From Sanguibacter suarezii NBRC 16159 (GTDB lineage Bacteria > Actinomycetota > Actinomycetes > Actinomycetales > Cellulomonadaceae), in the NCBI RefSeq assembly GCF_001552735.1, contig NZ_BCRT01000011.1, forward strand, positions 88,744 through 152,743: DNA of 64,000 nt, written 5' to 3'. Numbering within the stretch: position 1 is the first letter of the stretch; the number at the start of each line of letters is the position of its first letter. The notes below the pieces were generated by a model, which did not search any database, was not told the DNA's origin, and was given only the letters and a program-made list of their open reading frames with translations. Below, piece after piece: positions 36,242-44,982 of the stretch. The translations under genes and the position numbers were made by a program.

Positions 36242-37264
36242 ATGCCCCTGATCGACAACGCCGTCTACGTCGACGGTGTGCGCCGCGCCGAACCCGCTTC
36301 CCTGGACCTCACCTACGACGTGCTGCGCGCCGAGCACGGCATGGCGTGGATCGGGCTGTACCGGCCCGACGAGGACGAGATCGCCTCCCTGCAGGACGAG
36401 TTCGGGATCCACCCGCTGGCCGTCGAGGACACCATCAAGGCCCACCAGCGACCGAAGATCGAGCGCTACGGCGACGTCCTGTTCACCGTGCTGCGCCCGG
36501 CCCGGTACATCGACTCCGAGGAACGCGTGGAGTTCGGGGAGCTGCACGTGTTCACCGGACCAGACTTCGTCGCGACCGTCCGCCACGCCGAAGCACCCGA
36601 CCTCGTCAAGGTCCGAGGCCGCATGGAGGCCGCCCCCGAGCTGCTGGCCCTGGGCCCGCAAGCCGTCCTCTACGCCATCCTCGACGAGGTCGTCGACGAC
36701 TACGCCCCCGTGGTCGCCGGGCTGGAGAACGACATCGACGAGATCGAGGACGAGCTCTTCGCCAGCACCTCGGCCGTCTCCCGGCGCATCTACGACCTCT
36801 TCCGTGAGGTCATGGAGTTCCAGCGGGCCACCCGCCCGCTGCTGGACATGCTCGACCTGCTCAAGACCGGTGCCGCCAAGGACGGCGGCGCCACGGACGA
36901 CGAGCTCACCCGGTACCTGCGCGACGTCCACGACCACGTGGTGCGGGTGGTCGACCGGGCAGATGCCTTCCGGGCGCTGCTGCAGAACGCCCTCACGGTC
37001 AACGCGACCGTCGTGGCCGAGCGGCAGAACGAGGAGATGCGAGCGATGACCGTCTCGAGCCTGGAGCAGAACGAAGAGGTCAAGCGGATCTCGGCGTGGG
37101 CGGCGATCCTCTTCGCCCCGTCCCTGGTCACCGGGGTGTACGGGATGAACTTCGAGGACATGCCCGAGCTCACCTGGGCAGCTGGCTACCCGCTCGCACT
37201 GGCCCTCATGGTGGCCGGCTCGGTCACCCTCTACCGCGTCTTCCGCTGGAAGAAGTGGCTGTAG
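36242..37264 (+). CDS. CorA-family magnesium/cobalt transporter
   Basis: A 340-residue CorA channel subunit: large acidic/helical N-terminal domain, then two C-terminal membrane helices. The signature YGMNFEDMPE lies between them and the short tail is basic (RWKKWL). The ATG at 36242 has GAGAGAG upstream. It forms a pentamer that imports Mg2+. Confidence 0.93.
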   Translation: MPLIDNAVYVDGVRRAEPASLDLTYDVLRAEHGMAWIGLYRPDEDEIASLQDEFGIHPLAVEDTIKAHQRPKIERYGDVLFTVLRPARYIDSEERVEFGELHVFTGPDFVATVRHAEAPDLVKVRGRMEAAPELLALGPQAVLYAILDEVVDDYAPVVAGLENDIDEIEDELFASTSAVSRRIYDLFREVMEFQRATRPLLDMLDLLKTGAAKDGGATDDELTRYLRDVHDHVVRVVDRADAFRALLQNALTVNATVVAERQNEEMRAMTVSSLEQNEEVKRISAWAAILFAPSLVTGVYGMNFEDMPELTWAAGYPLALALMVAGSVTLYRVFRWKKWL

Positions 37265-37278
37265 CGGGTCGACGCACC

Positions 37279-37284
37279 TAGCAT
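37279..37284 (+). promoter_or_regulatory. Leaderless -10 box of the DUF2867 gene
   Basis: TAGCAT ends 6 bases before the ATG at 37291, 15 bases after the corA stop. Confidence 0.5.
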
Positions 37285-37290
37285 CGACGG

Positions 37291-38757
37291 ATGACCGAGT
37301 CGCAGCTGGTCCTCGTCACCGGCGCCACCGGGTACATCGGAGGCCGGCTCGTCCCGCGCCTGCTCGCTCGCGGCTACCGCGTGCGGGTGCTCGTGCGCAC
37401 CCCGGCCCGCCTCGACCACGTCCCCTGGCACGACGACGTCGACATCGTCGCCGGCGACCTGTCGTCGGTGGACGACACCGCCGCCGCCTGCGAGGGGGTG
37501 CACACCGCCTTCTACCTCGTGCACTCCATGGGGTCCGGAAAGCAGTTCGAGGAGACCGAGCAGCACAACGCTCGCGTCATGGCCGACGCCGCCGCGCTGG
37601 CCGAGGTCACCCGGGTGGTCTACCTCGGCGGCCTGCACCCCGAGGGGGTGAAGCTCTCCCCGCACATGCGCTCTCGCACGGCCGTGGGCAAGATCCTGCT
37701 CGACGGGCCGGTCCCGGCTGTGGTCTTCCAGGCCGGGGTGGTCATCGGGTCGGGGTCGGCATCCTTCGAGATGATCCGTCACCTCACCGAGAACCTGCGG
37801 GTGATGCCCGCCCCGAGCTGGGTGACCAACGAGATCGAGCCGATCGCCATCCGTGACGTGCTGCACTACCTGGCCAGCGCCCCGGCGCTGACCGAGCCGC
37901 TCAACCGGACCTTCGACCTCGGCTCCCGCGAGGTCCTCACCTACGCCGCTCTCATGTACGGCTACGCCCACGAGGCGCACCTGCCGCCGCGCCACATCTA
38001 CGCGCTGCCGGTCCCCGCACCGCGGCTGGCCGGGTGGTGGGTCGCGCTCGTGACGCCCATCCCGCACTCCATGGCCGTCCCCCTCGTGCAGTCCTTGCAG
38101 CACCCCGCGGTGTGCTCCGAGCACGACGTCGACGCCGTGCTCCCGCTGCCCCCGGGCGGGCTCACCAGCTACCGCCACGCGGTGCGGCTGGCCCTGCGCA
38201 GGATCCAGCTCGGTGAGGTGGAGACGGCCTGGACGAGCGCGTCGTCGGGCGTGGCGGCGGACCCGCTGCCCAGCGACCCCGACTGGGCCGGGCGCACCGT
38301 CTACGTCGACGACCGGTCCAAGACCGCCCCGGTGCGCCCCGAGGCGGTGTGGAAGGTGATCGAGGGGATCGGCGGGGACAACGGCTGGTACTCCCTGCCC
38401 GCGGCGTGGGTGATCCGCGGCCTGGCCGACAAGCTCGTCGGCGGCGCCGGGCACAACCGCGGGCGCCGCAACCCCACGTCGCTCGTGGTCGGTGACGCGG
38501 TGGACTGGTGGCGGGTGGAGCACATCGATCCCGGACGCCAGCTGCGGCTGCGCGCGGAGATGCGCGTTCCCGGCGGAGCCTGGCTGGAGCTCACCGCCGA
38601 GCCGGACGGTGACGGCACCCGGTACCGTCAGCGAGCCATCTACTTCCCCCGCGGGCTGCTCGGCAAGCTCTACTGGTGGGCGATCTTCCCCTTCCACGGG
38701 ATCATCTTCCCGTCGATGGCGAAGAACATCCTGGCTCGCGCCGCGGCGTCGGGCTAG
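37291..38757 (+). CDS. NAD(P)-binding SDR-like protein with DUF2867 domain
   Basis: A 488-residue two-domain protein. N-terminal atypical short-chain dehydrogenase (LVTGATGYIGGRLVPRLLAR, a GxxGxxG Rossmann motif; YLVHSMGSG). C-terminal DUF2867 domain (about 320-488) with WVIRGLADKLVGGAG and a hydrophobic end. The family's reaction is unknown. It overlaps the convergent aminotransferase gene by 4 bases at the 3' ends. Confidence 0.88.
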   Translation: MTESQLVLVTGATGYIGGRLVPRLLARGYRVRVLVRTPARLDHVPWHDDVDIVAGDLSSVDDTAAACEGVHTAFYLVHSMGSGKQFEETEQHNARVMADAAALAEVTRVVYLGGLHPEGVKLSPHMRSRTAVGKILLDGPVPAVVFQAGVVIGSGSASFEMIRHLTENLRVMPAPSWVTNEIEPIAIRDVLHYLASAPALTEPLNRTFDLGSREVLTYAALMYGYAHEAHLPPRHIYALPVPAPRLAGWWVALVTPIPHSMAVPLVQSLQHPAVCSEHDVDAVLPLPPGGLTSYRHAVRLALRRIQLGEVETAWTSASSGVAADPLPSDPDWAGRTVYVDDRSKTAPVRPEAVWKVIEGIGGDNGWYSLPAAWVIRGLADKLVGGAGHNRGRRNPTSLVVGDAVDWWRVEHIDPGRQLRLRAEMRVPGGAWLELTAEPDGDGTRYRQRAIYFPRGLLGKLYWWAIFPFHGIIFPSMAKNILARAAASG

Positions 38758-39809
38758 GCCGTCGCCTCGACCGCGCGGGCCAGCGCGGCCAGCGCGCGCT
38801 CGACCGCCTCTGGCGTGGCGTGGCGCCCGGTGTGGTTGATCCGGACCACCGTGCCCTCCAGCGAGCCGTTGCCGGCGCTGACGAGCCCGCCGCTGGCCTC
38901 GGTCGCCACACGAGTGAACGCGGCCCCGTCCACGCCCAGGGGGATGGCGACGATGGTCACGACCGAGGCGTACCCGGAGGGGCCGCGCTGCCAGGGGTGC
39001 AGTCCCAGCGGCGCGAGGCCGGCGCGCGCCTGCGCCGCGGCGGCGGTGTGGCGGGCGATCACCGCGTCGAGTCCCTCGGCTGCCACCCGGTCCAGCGCCG
39101 CGCTCAGCGCCCGGGTCTCCAGGACCGAGGGGGTCCCGGGGATCGCCGTGCGGTCGGTGCGCAGCCACAGCTCTCGCCAGTCCGTGAGCGACAGCACCGA
39201 ACCGCGCAGCGCGGCCGGGTTGGCGTCGATGACCTCCCAGGCCCGGGCGGAGACGCTCGCCGCGCTGATGCCCGCCGGGCCGGCCAGCGACTTCTGCCCG
39301 CCGATGACGCACACGTCGGCGCCCCACCGGACGGGCGTGACCGGCTCGGCGCCGATCGAGGCCACGGCGTCGACGACGGTGAGCACGCCGCGCGAGCGGG
39401 CCAGGGCCACGATCTCGGCGACCGGGTTGGTGCCCCCGGTCGCCGCCTCCGCGTGGGCGAGGGCGAGCACGCTCGCCTGCGGGTGGGCGTCCAGCGCCGT
39501 GCGCACCTGGTCGAGGGTGACGACCGCGTCGAGCGGGCTGACGACGTCGACCACCTGGGCGCCGGCCGTGCGCATCCAGTCGCCGAAGATCGCACCATAG
39601 GGGCCGGTCACGACGTTGATCGTGGTCGCCCCGGGCGCGGCGACGTTCTTGGCCACTGCCTCCAGCAGCACGATCGCCTCCGCCTGGACCAGGACGACGT
39701 CGTCGTCGGTGGCCAGCAGGTCGGCGACCTGCGACTCCAGCGCGGCCAGGAAGGCAGCGTCGATCCCGGGGACGTCGAGCAGGGTCGTGGGGTCGAAGGT
39801 CATCGTCAT
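38754..39809 (-). CDS. Class V (alanine-glyoxylate type) aminotransferase
   Basis: A 351-residue fold-type I PLP enzyme. The PLP lysine is in GGQKSLAGPAG, the Asp in VVDAVASIG, and the substrate-binding arginine region is IRINHTGRH-like near the C-terminus. Class V enzymes include alanine- or serine-glyoxylate and septal-amine transaminases. It begins 4 bases after the ATPase gene of the ABC importer, so it is the last gene of that operon and may process the imported compound. Confidence 0.85.
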   Translation of the reverse strand: MTMTFDPTTLLDVPGIDAAFLAALESQVADLLATDDDVVLVQAEAIVLLEAVAKNVAAPGATTINVVTGPYGAIFGDWMRTAGAQVVDVVSPLDAVVTLDQVRTALDAHPQASVLALAHAEAATGGTNPVAEIVALARSRGVLTVVDAVASIGAEPVTPVRWGADVCVIGGQKSLAGPAGISAASVSARAWEVIDANPAALRGSVLSLTDWRELWLRTDRTAIPGTPSVLETRALSAALDRVAAEGLDAVIARHTAAAAQARAGLAPLGLHPWQRGPSGYASVVTIVAIPLGVDGAAFTRVATEASGGLVSAGNGSLEGTVVRINHTGRHATPEAVERALAALARAVEATA

Positions 39810-39813
39810 CCGA

Positions 39814-40620
39814 TCATCGTGGGGCGGCTGTGCGAGCTGTGCTGCCGGTGCTGCCTGTGCGTGCCGTGGTGGTCAGCCGGGGTGCGGCGTCGAGCAGGTC
39901 CCGAGCGTAGGCCGTGCGCGGTCCGGCGAAGAACTCCTGCGCCGGGGCGTCCTCGACCACCTCGCCGGCACGCATCACCACCACACGGTCGCACAGCCGG
40001 TGCACGACGGCGAGGTCGTGGGTGATGAGCACGACTGTCAGCCCCAGGGTGCGCTGCAGATCGGCGAGCAGGTCCAGCACGGTGCGCTGGACCGAGACGT
40101 CCAGGGCCGACGTCGGCTCGTCGGCGACGAGGACACGCGGGCTGAGCACGAGCGCCCGGGCGATCGCCACCCGCTGGCGCTGCCCGCCGGAGAGCTGGCG
40201 GGGGTAGGCGTCGAGGACGGAGACCGGCAGGCGGACGAGCTCCATGAGCTCGACGCAGCGGTCACGCACCCGGGCCCGCGGCACCATCTTGTGCACCCTG
40301 AGCAGCTCGGAGAGTACCTGGGAGACGGTCATCCGGGGGTTGAGGGAGGAGAAGGGGTCCTGGTAGACCACCTGGATCGCGCGCCGCAGCTCCCGGGTGC
40401 GGTGCCCCAGGGCGGAGCCGTCGAGCATCACGGCACCGGCGGTGGGGTCCAGCTCACCGGCGATCACGCGGGCGACCGTGGTCTTCCCAGAGCCCGACTC
40501 GCCCACCACACCCACCACGGACCCGGCCGGGACGGCGAAGGACACCCCGTGCACCACCGGGGTGGAGCCGTAGGAGACCTGCAGACCGCGGACCTCCAGC
40601 CGAGGCGTCGACTCGTTCAT
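39814..40620 (-). CDS. Peptide-type ABC transporter ATPase (DppF-like)
   Basis: A 268-residue ATPase: Walker A GESGSGKTT, signature LSGGQRQRV, Walker B LVADEPTSALD. It lacks the long C-terminal oligopeptide (oligo_HPY) extension. It overlaps the preceding ATPase gene by 4 bases. Confidence 0.93.
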   Translation of the reverse strand: MNESTPRLEVRGLQVSYGSTPVVHGVSFAVPAGSVVGVVGESGSGKTTVARVIAGELDPTAGAVMLDGSALGHRTRELRRAIQVVYQDPFSSLNPRMTVSQVLSELLRVHKMVPRARVRDRCVELMELVRLPVSVLDAYPRQLSGGQRQRVAIARALVLSPRVLVADEPTSALDVSVQRTVLDLLADLQRTLGLTVVLITHDLAVVHRLCDRVVVMRAGEVVEDAPAQEFFAGPRTAYARDLLDAAPRLTTTARTGSTGSTARTAAPR

Positions 40621-41381
40621 CGGGCGTCTCCAGGGTGTGTCAGGGCTGGCTCACCCGGGCGCGGCACCTCGAGCACCGCGTCGACCAGGGACCGGGTGTA
40701 CGGATGCTCCGGGGCGGTGACCACCTGGGCCGTCGAGCCACGCTCGACGACCCGGCCCGCCTCCATGACCACCACGCTCGAGCAGACCTGGCTGACGACG
40801 GCGAGGTCGTGGCTGACGAAGACCACCGTCAGGCCGCGGTCCCGGCGCAAGGTCTCGATGAGCGCGAGGACCTGCGCCTGGACGGTGACGTCCAGGGCCG
40901 TGGTGGGCTCGTCGCAGAGCAGGATCTCCGGCTCTGCGGCCAACGCGATCGCGAGCACCACGCGCTGGCGCTGCCCGCCGGAGAGCTGGTGGGGGTAGGA
41001 CCGCAGCCGGGCGACGGGGTCGGGCAGACCGACCTCGGTGAACAGCTCCACGGCCCGCGCCCGGGCTGCTGACCGGGACATCCCACGCACGTGCCGGCAG
41101 ATCTCGATGACGTGGTTGCCCACCGTGGTCAGCGGGTCCAGGGCGCTGAGCGGGTCCTGGAAGACCATGCCGAGCCGGCCCGAGGTGGTCACGGTCCCCG
41201 CCGCGATGCGCACACCGCGCGGCAGCAGGCCGATGATCGCCTTGAGGGTCAGGCTCTTGCCGGAGCCGGACTCCCCCACGACGCCGATCGCCTCACCGGC
41301 CTCGACGCGCAGGTCGATGCCGTGGACCAGCCGGCCGTGGGGGCCGTCGATGCTCAGCCCGGCCACCTCGATGGCGCTCAC
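40617..41381 (-). CDS. Peptide-type ABC transporter ATPase (DppD-like)
   Basis: A 254-residue ATPase: Walker A GESGSGKSL, signature LSGGQRQRV, Walker B LLCDEPTTALD. The GTG at 41381 is fixed by its GTGA overlap with the permease stop; open sequence further upstream lies in the permease gene. Paired with the DppF-like ATPase. Confidence 0.93.
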   Translation of the reverse strand: MSAIEVAGLSIDGPHGRLVHGIDLRVEAGEAIGVVGESGSGKSLTLKAIIGLLPRGVRIAAGTVTTSGRLGMVFQDPLSALDPLTTVGNHVIEICRHVRGMSRSAARARAVELFTEVGLPDPVARLRSYPHQLSGGQRQRVVLAIALAAEPEILLCDEPTTALDVTVQAQVLALIETLRRDRGLTVVFVSHDLAVVSQVCSSVVVMEAGRVVERGSTAQVVTAPEHPYTRSLVDAVLEVPRPGEPALTHPGDAR

Positions 41382-42277
41382 TCGACCCTCCACACGTCGC
41401 CGATGCCGTCGCCCAGCAGCGACAGCCCGATCCCGGTCCACACGACGGCGGCGCCGGGGATCACCGACAGCCACCACTTGGTGGCCACGAAGGCCTGGCC
41501 GTCGCTGATCATCGTCCCCCAGTCGGCTGTGGGCGGCTGCACGCCGAGGCCGAGGTAGCTCAGCGTGACGACCGCGACGATGACGAAGACGATGTCGTTC
41601 ATGAGCAGCACGATCGCCTGGGTCAGGGTGTTGGGCAGGATGTGGCGGACCAGGATCCGGGCGTGGGACAGCCCGCCGCCGCGGGCTGCGGCGACCCAGC
41701 CCGAGCTCGCGTGCACGGCCGTGGTCGCGCGCAGCACCCGGGCATAGGTGACCCAGCCGACCAGGGCGAGGGCCACGGAGATGCCCTGCTCACCGGCGCC
41801 CACAGCGAAGACCACCGCCACGACGATGACGTAGAACGGGAAGGCGACGACGGTGTCCACCACGCGGGAGACCACCCAGTCGTAGGCCCCGCCGACGTAG
41901 CCGCTGGTCGTACCGACCAGCACGCCCACGATGAAGGGGATGATCACGGCGAGCCCCGCGATGCGCAGGTCCGTGCGCGCGGCGTAGAGCAGCCGGGAGT
42001 AGATGTCGCGACCGAGCTGGTCGGTGCCCAGCCAGTGCTCGCCGGAGGGTGCCTGCAGGCCGCCGAGCAGGTTCTGCGCGGCAGGGTCGTGGGTGGCCAG
42101 CACCGGCGCGAGGAGGGCTGCCAGGACGACCGTCGCGGTGATGACCGCCCCGGCCACGAAGGCCGGGGTGCGTGCCATCCGCCGCCACAGCGGGCCCGCC
42201 CCCCGGGCCACCTCGCCGGCTGCGCCGGTGCCCGCCTGGGCGCCCGGGCCCTGCTGGGTCGAGCCGATCGCCGTCAT
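41378..42277 (-). CDS. ABC transporter permease (DppC-like)
   Basis: A 299-residue membrane protein with about six helices, an N-terminal region (HWLGTDQLGRDIYSRLLYAA) typical of DppC/OppC, and the ATPase-contact loop (AAARGGGLSHARILVRHILP). ATGA overlap with the dppB-like gene. Confidence 0.93.
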   Translation of the reverse strand: MTAIGSTQQGPGAQAGTGAAGEVARGAGPLWRRMARTPAFVAGAVITATVVLAALLAPVLATHDPAAQNLLGGLQAPSGEHWLGTDQLGRDIYSRLLYAARTDLRIAGLAVIIPFIVGVLVGTTSGYVGGAYDWVVSRVVDTVVAFPFYVIVVAVVFAVGAGEQGISVALALVGWVTYARVLRATTAVHASSGWVAAARGGGLSHARILVRHILPNTLTQAIVLLMNDIVFVIVAVVTLSYLGLGVQPPTADWGTMISDGQAFVATKWWLSVIPGAAVVWTGIGLSLLGDGIGDVWRVE

Positions 42278-43203
42278 GACAGCCTCGATCGCGGGTCGAG
42301 GCGGTCGACGAGGAAGTCCGTGGCGACCGTGACAGCCACCACCGCCACGGCGCAGAACAGCGCGACCCCCTGGACCACCGGGAAGTCGCGGTTGCTGATC
42401 GACTCGAACATGAGCGCTCCCAGGCCGTTGAGGGCGAAGACCCGCTCGATGACGAGGGTCCCGCCGATCATGTACGCGATGTTCAGGCCGAACAGCGTCA
42501 GGGTGGGCAGGGCCGCATTGCGCAGGACGTGCGCGAGCACCCGCCGACGCGGCAGGCCGGCCGCGGTGAGGGCCGCGACGAAGTCGGCGTCGAGCACCTC
42601 GAGGAGCTGGGCACGCAGGGTCCGTACGAGGACCGGCGTCATGGAGATCGCGATCGCCGCGGCCGGCAGCACGAGGCTGCGCACGCCGTCGGACCCGCCC
42701 GCAGGCAGCCAGCCGAGGTTGACGGCAAAGACCACGATGAGCAGCAGACCGATCCAGAAGGTCGGCATCGCCAGGCCGATCGCCGGCACCACCCGGATGA
42801 CGTGGTCGATCACGCCGTCCTTGTGCAGGGCTGCCGCGAAGGCCAGCGGCACGACGAGCAGCAGGGTGCCCAGCGCGGCCAAGGCCACGATCGACAACGT
42901 CACACCGACCCGCCCGGCGATGAGCTCGCTCGTGGGGACGTTGTAGATGAGGGAGGTACCCACGTCACCGTGCAGCACCACCCCGCTGACATAGCTCCAC
43001 AGCTGGGCTCCCAGCGGCTGGTCGAGGCCCATCTGCGCCTCGAGGGCCGCGACGGCCTCGTCGGTGGCCTGGTCGCCCAGGACCGCCGCGGCAGGCCCGC
43101 CGGGGACCAGGCGGAGCAGGAAGAAGGTGGCCAGGACCACCCCGGTGACCACGGGTACGACGCGCAGCGCCGTACGCCGCAGCCACCGCAGAGAACCGGT
43201 CAT
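42274..43203 (-). CDS. ABC transporter permease (DppB-like)
   Basis: A 309-residue membrane protein; N-terminal helix with TFFLLRLVPGGP and the loop VAALTAAGLPRRRVLAHVLR that meets the ATPase. The ATG at 43203 is chosen 5 bases after the lipoprotein stop; a start at 43224 would overlap the lipoprotein gene more and lacks a signal. Confidence 0.93.
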   Translation of the reverse strand: MTGSLRWLRRTALRVVPVVTGVVLATFFLLRLVPGGPAAAVLGDQATDEAVAALEAQMGLDQPLGAQLWSYVSGVVLHGDVGTSLIYNVPTSELIAGRVGVTLSIVALAALGTLLLVVPLAFAAALHKDGVIDHVIRVVPAIGLAMPTFWIGLLLIVVFAVNLGWLPAGGSDGVRSLVLPAAAIAISMTPVLVRTLRAQLLEVLDADFVAALTAAGLPRRRVLAHVLRNAALPTLTLFGLNIAYMIGGTLVIERVFALNGLGALMFESISNRDFPVVQGVALFCAVAVVAVTVATDFLVDRLDPRSRLS

Positions 43204-43208
43204 CGTCG

Positions 43209-44801
43209 TTACCTGGTGAGCCACGTGTCCTGGAGCCGGACGCTGCCGTTGGGCAGCACCGTCAGGCCCTGGACGGTGGCCTGGGCGGCCTTGATGTTGG
43301 ACGGGTAGGACAGCGGGATGAACGGCGCGTCCGCCGCGATCATGGCCTGGATCTGGGAGTAGACGGCCGTGCGGTCGGCGCCGTCGGGCAGCGTGCGGCC
43401 CTGGGCGATGAGGGCGGTGACCTCGGGGTTGTCGTAGTGCGTCCAGTACCCGTTGGTCCCGCCGGCCGGGTCGGCCTGGAAGGTGACGATGCCGTTGGGG
43501 TCGGCGACGTCCGAGGTCGCGCTGTTGATCATGAAGGAGAAGTCGAAGGCGCGGAACCGCTCCCGGAAGGCCGCGAGGTCGATGGACTCGATCTCCACGG
43601 TGATACCGATCTCGGCGAGCTGAGCCTGGATGATCTGGGCCTCCTGGGCGCGCAGGCTGTTCCCGCTCGCCACGAGCAGCGTCGTGGTGAAGCCCTCGGG
43701 GTAGGCGGAGGCTGCGATCGCGGCCTTGGCGGCGTCGACGTCGTAGCTGAGCGAGTCGATCGACGCGTCGTAGCCGGGGATGGACGGCGGCAGCACCGAC
43801 CCGGCGACCTCGGCGGTGCCGAAGCTCGTCGCGGCGACGATGCCCTCACGGTCGAGGGCGTAGGAGACCGCACGGCGCACGTCGCGGTCGGCAAAGTGCT
43901 CGTCGAGGGTGTTGAAGAAGACCTCTTCCACGACCCAGCTCGGCGTGGTGGACACCGTCAATGAGGCGTTCGACTCGAGGGTGGCGACGTTGGCGCTCGC
44001 GACGGTGTCGATGACGTCGACCTGGCCGGACTGCAGCTGGGCCACGAGCTGGTTGTCGTCCTGGACGAGGGAGTAGACGACCGCGTCGAGGTAGGGCTTG
44101 CCGTCCTGCCAGTAGTGCTCGTTCTTGGTGAAGGAGATGTCCCCTCCCTCGGTCCAGGAGTCCACGACGAAGGGACCGGTGCCGACGGGGTCCTTGAAGA
44201 AGGTCTCCTCGTCGACGCCGCCGAGGCCAGCGGGCAGGATACCGTTGGAGAAGCCGGCGAGCTCGGCGGCGAAGGGCGTGTACGCCTCGCTCAGCGTGAT
44301 GACGACGGTGTCCGTGCCGGAGGCTTCGATCGAGGTGATCGGGGCGTGCAGCGGCAGCGGGCCGCCCACCTCGAGGTGACGGTTGAGGGAGTAGACGACG
44401 TCCTCGGGGGTGACCGCGTCACCGGTCGAGAACTGCACGCCCGGGCGGAGCGTGAAGGTCCACACGAGGCCGTCCTCGCTCGAGGAGTACTCGCTCGCCA
44501 GCCACGGCTCGATCTCGCCCTGGGCGTCGAAGGACAGCAGCGGCTCGAAGATCTTGTCGATCGCGAAGGCGTTGTTCGCGGTGATCTGCGTGTGCAGGTC
44601 GAGGGAGGTGGGTGACTGCGTCCGGGCGAAGGTCAGCGTCCCGCCCGGGGTGGGGGCCGTCGTCGTCGGCGCCGCCGAGCCGCCGGGGAGCGGGGAGGAG
44701 GACGCGGTACACCCTGCCAGCACGAAGACCCCAGCGGTGAGGACGGCCACGCCGGCGCGGCGGATCGTCGTGGAAGGGGTACGCGGGGTGGAGAGGGTCA
44801 C
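43209..44801 (-). CDS. ABC transporter substrate-binding lipoprotein (SBP family 5)
   Basis: A 530-residue lipoprotein of the oligopeptide/nickel binding family. Signal peptide with lipobox VLAGC (cysteine about residue 30), then family motifs (LTFARTQSPTSLDLH, GTGPFVVDSW, RRAVSYALDREGIV). It captures a peptide or other small cation for the dppBCDF-like importer. The GTG at 44801 is the start that leaves a normal signal peptide (VTLSTPRTP, then IRRAGVAVLTAGV). The GAGAC/GTCTC operator lies 117-142 bases upstream. Ligand unknown. Confidence 0.92.
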   Translation of the reverse strand: MTLSTPRTPSTTIRRAGVAVLTAGVFVLAGCTASSSPLPGGSAAPTTTAPTPGGTLTFARTQSPTSLDLHTQITANNAFAIDKIFEPLLSFDAQGEIEPWLASEYSSSEDGLVWTFTLRPGVQFSTGDAVTPEDVVYSLNRHLEVGGPLPLHAPITSIEASGTDTVVITLSEAYTPFAAELAGFSNGILPAGLGGVDEETFFKDPVGTGPFVVDSWTEGGDISFTKNEHYWQDGKPYLDAVVYSLVQDDNQLVAQLQSGQVDVIDTVASANVATLESNASLTVSTTPSWVVEEVFFNTLDEHFADRDVRRAVSYALDREGIVAATSFGTAEVAGSVLPPSIPGYDASIDSLSYDVDAAKAAIAASAYPEGFTTTLLVASGNSLRAQEAQIIQAQLAEIGITVEIESIDLAAFRERFRAFDFSFMINSATSDVADPNGIVTFQADPAGGTNGYWTHYDNPEVTALIAQGRTLPDGADRTAVYSQIQAMIAADAPFIPLSYPSNIKAAQATVQGLTVLPNGSVRLQDTWLTR

Positions 44802-44917
44802 GTCCGTGCTTCTTTCTGTGGGGGCCGGGCACCTGAGTGCCGGACCCGCGGTGACAGTGCGCTCCCGATGAAGCGGTCGTCCTACGTTTTCACGTCTGAC
44901 CATCCGGATGCGCAATG

Positions 44918-44943
44918 TCTCGTATCATGAGACGTGCGTCTCA
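44918..44943. promoter_or_regulatory. GAGAC/GTCTC operator before the binding-protein gene
   Basis: TGAGACG-TG-CGTCTCA at 44928-44943 is a perfect 7-bp inverted repeat; a third half-site GTCTC lies at 44918-44922, so three alternating half-sites (GTCTC, GAGAC, GTCTC) are spaced within 25 bases. It lies between the amidohydrolase stop and the binding-protein start. Confidence 0.6.
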
Positions 44944-44982
44944 AAAGTGTATCCGTGCAGATCAGAGTTGCTTTTGTGCTGG

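Noticed and set aside
37231..39327. Minus-strand open frame (698 codons)
   Set aside because: Crosses the DUF2867 gene in antisense and the aminotransferase gene in a wrong frame.
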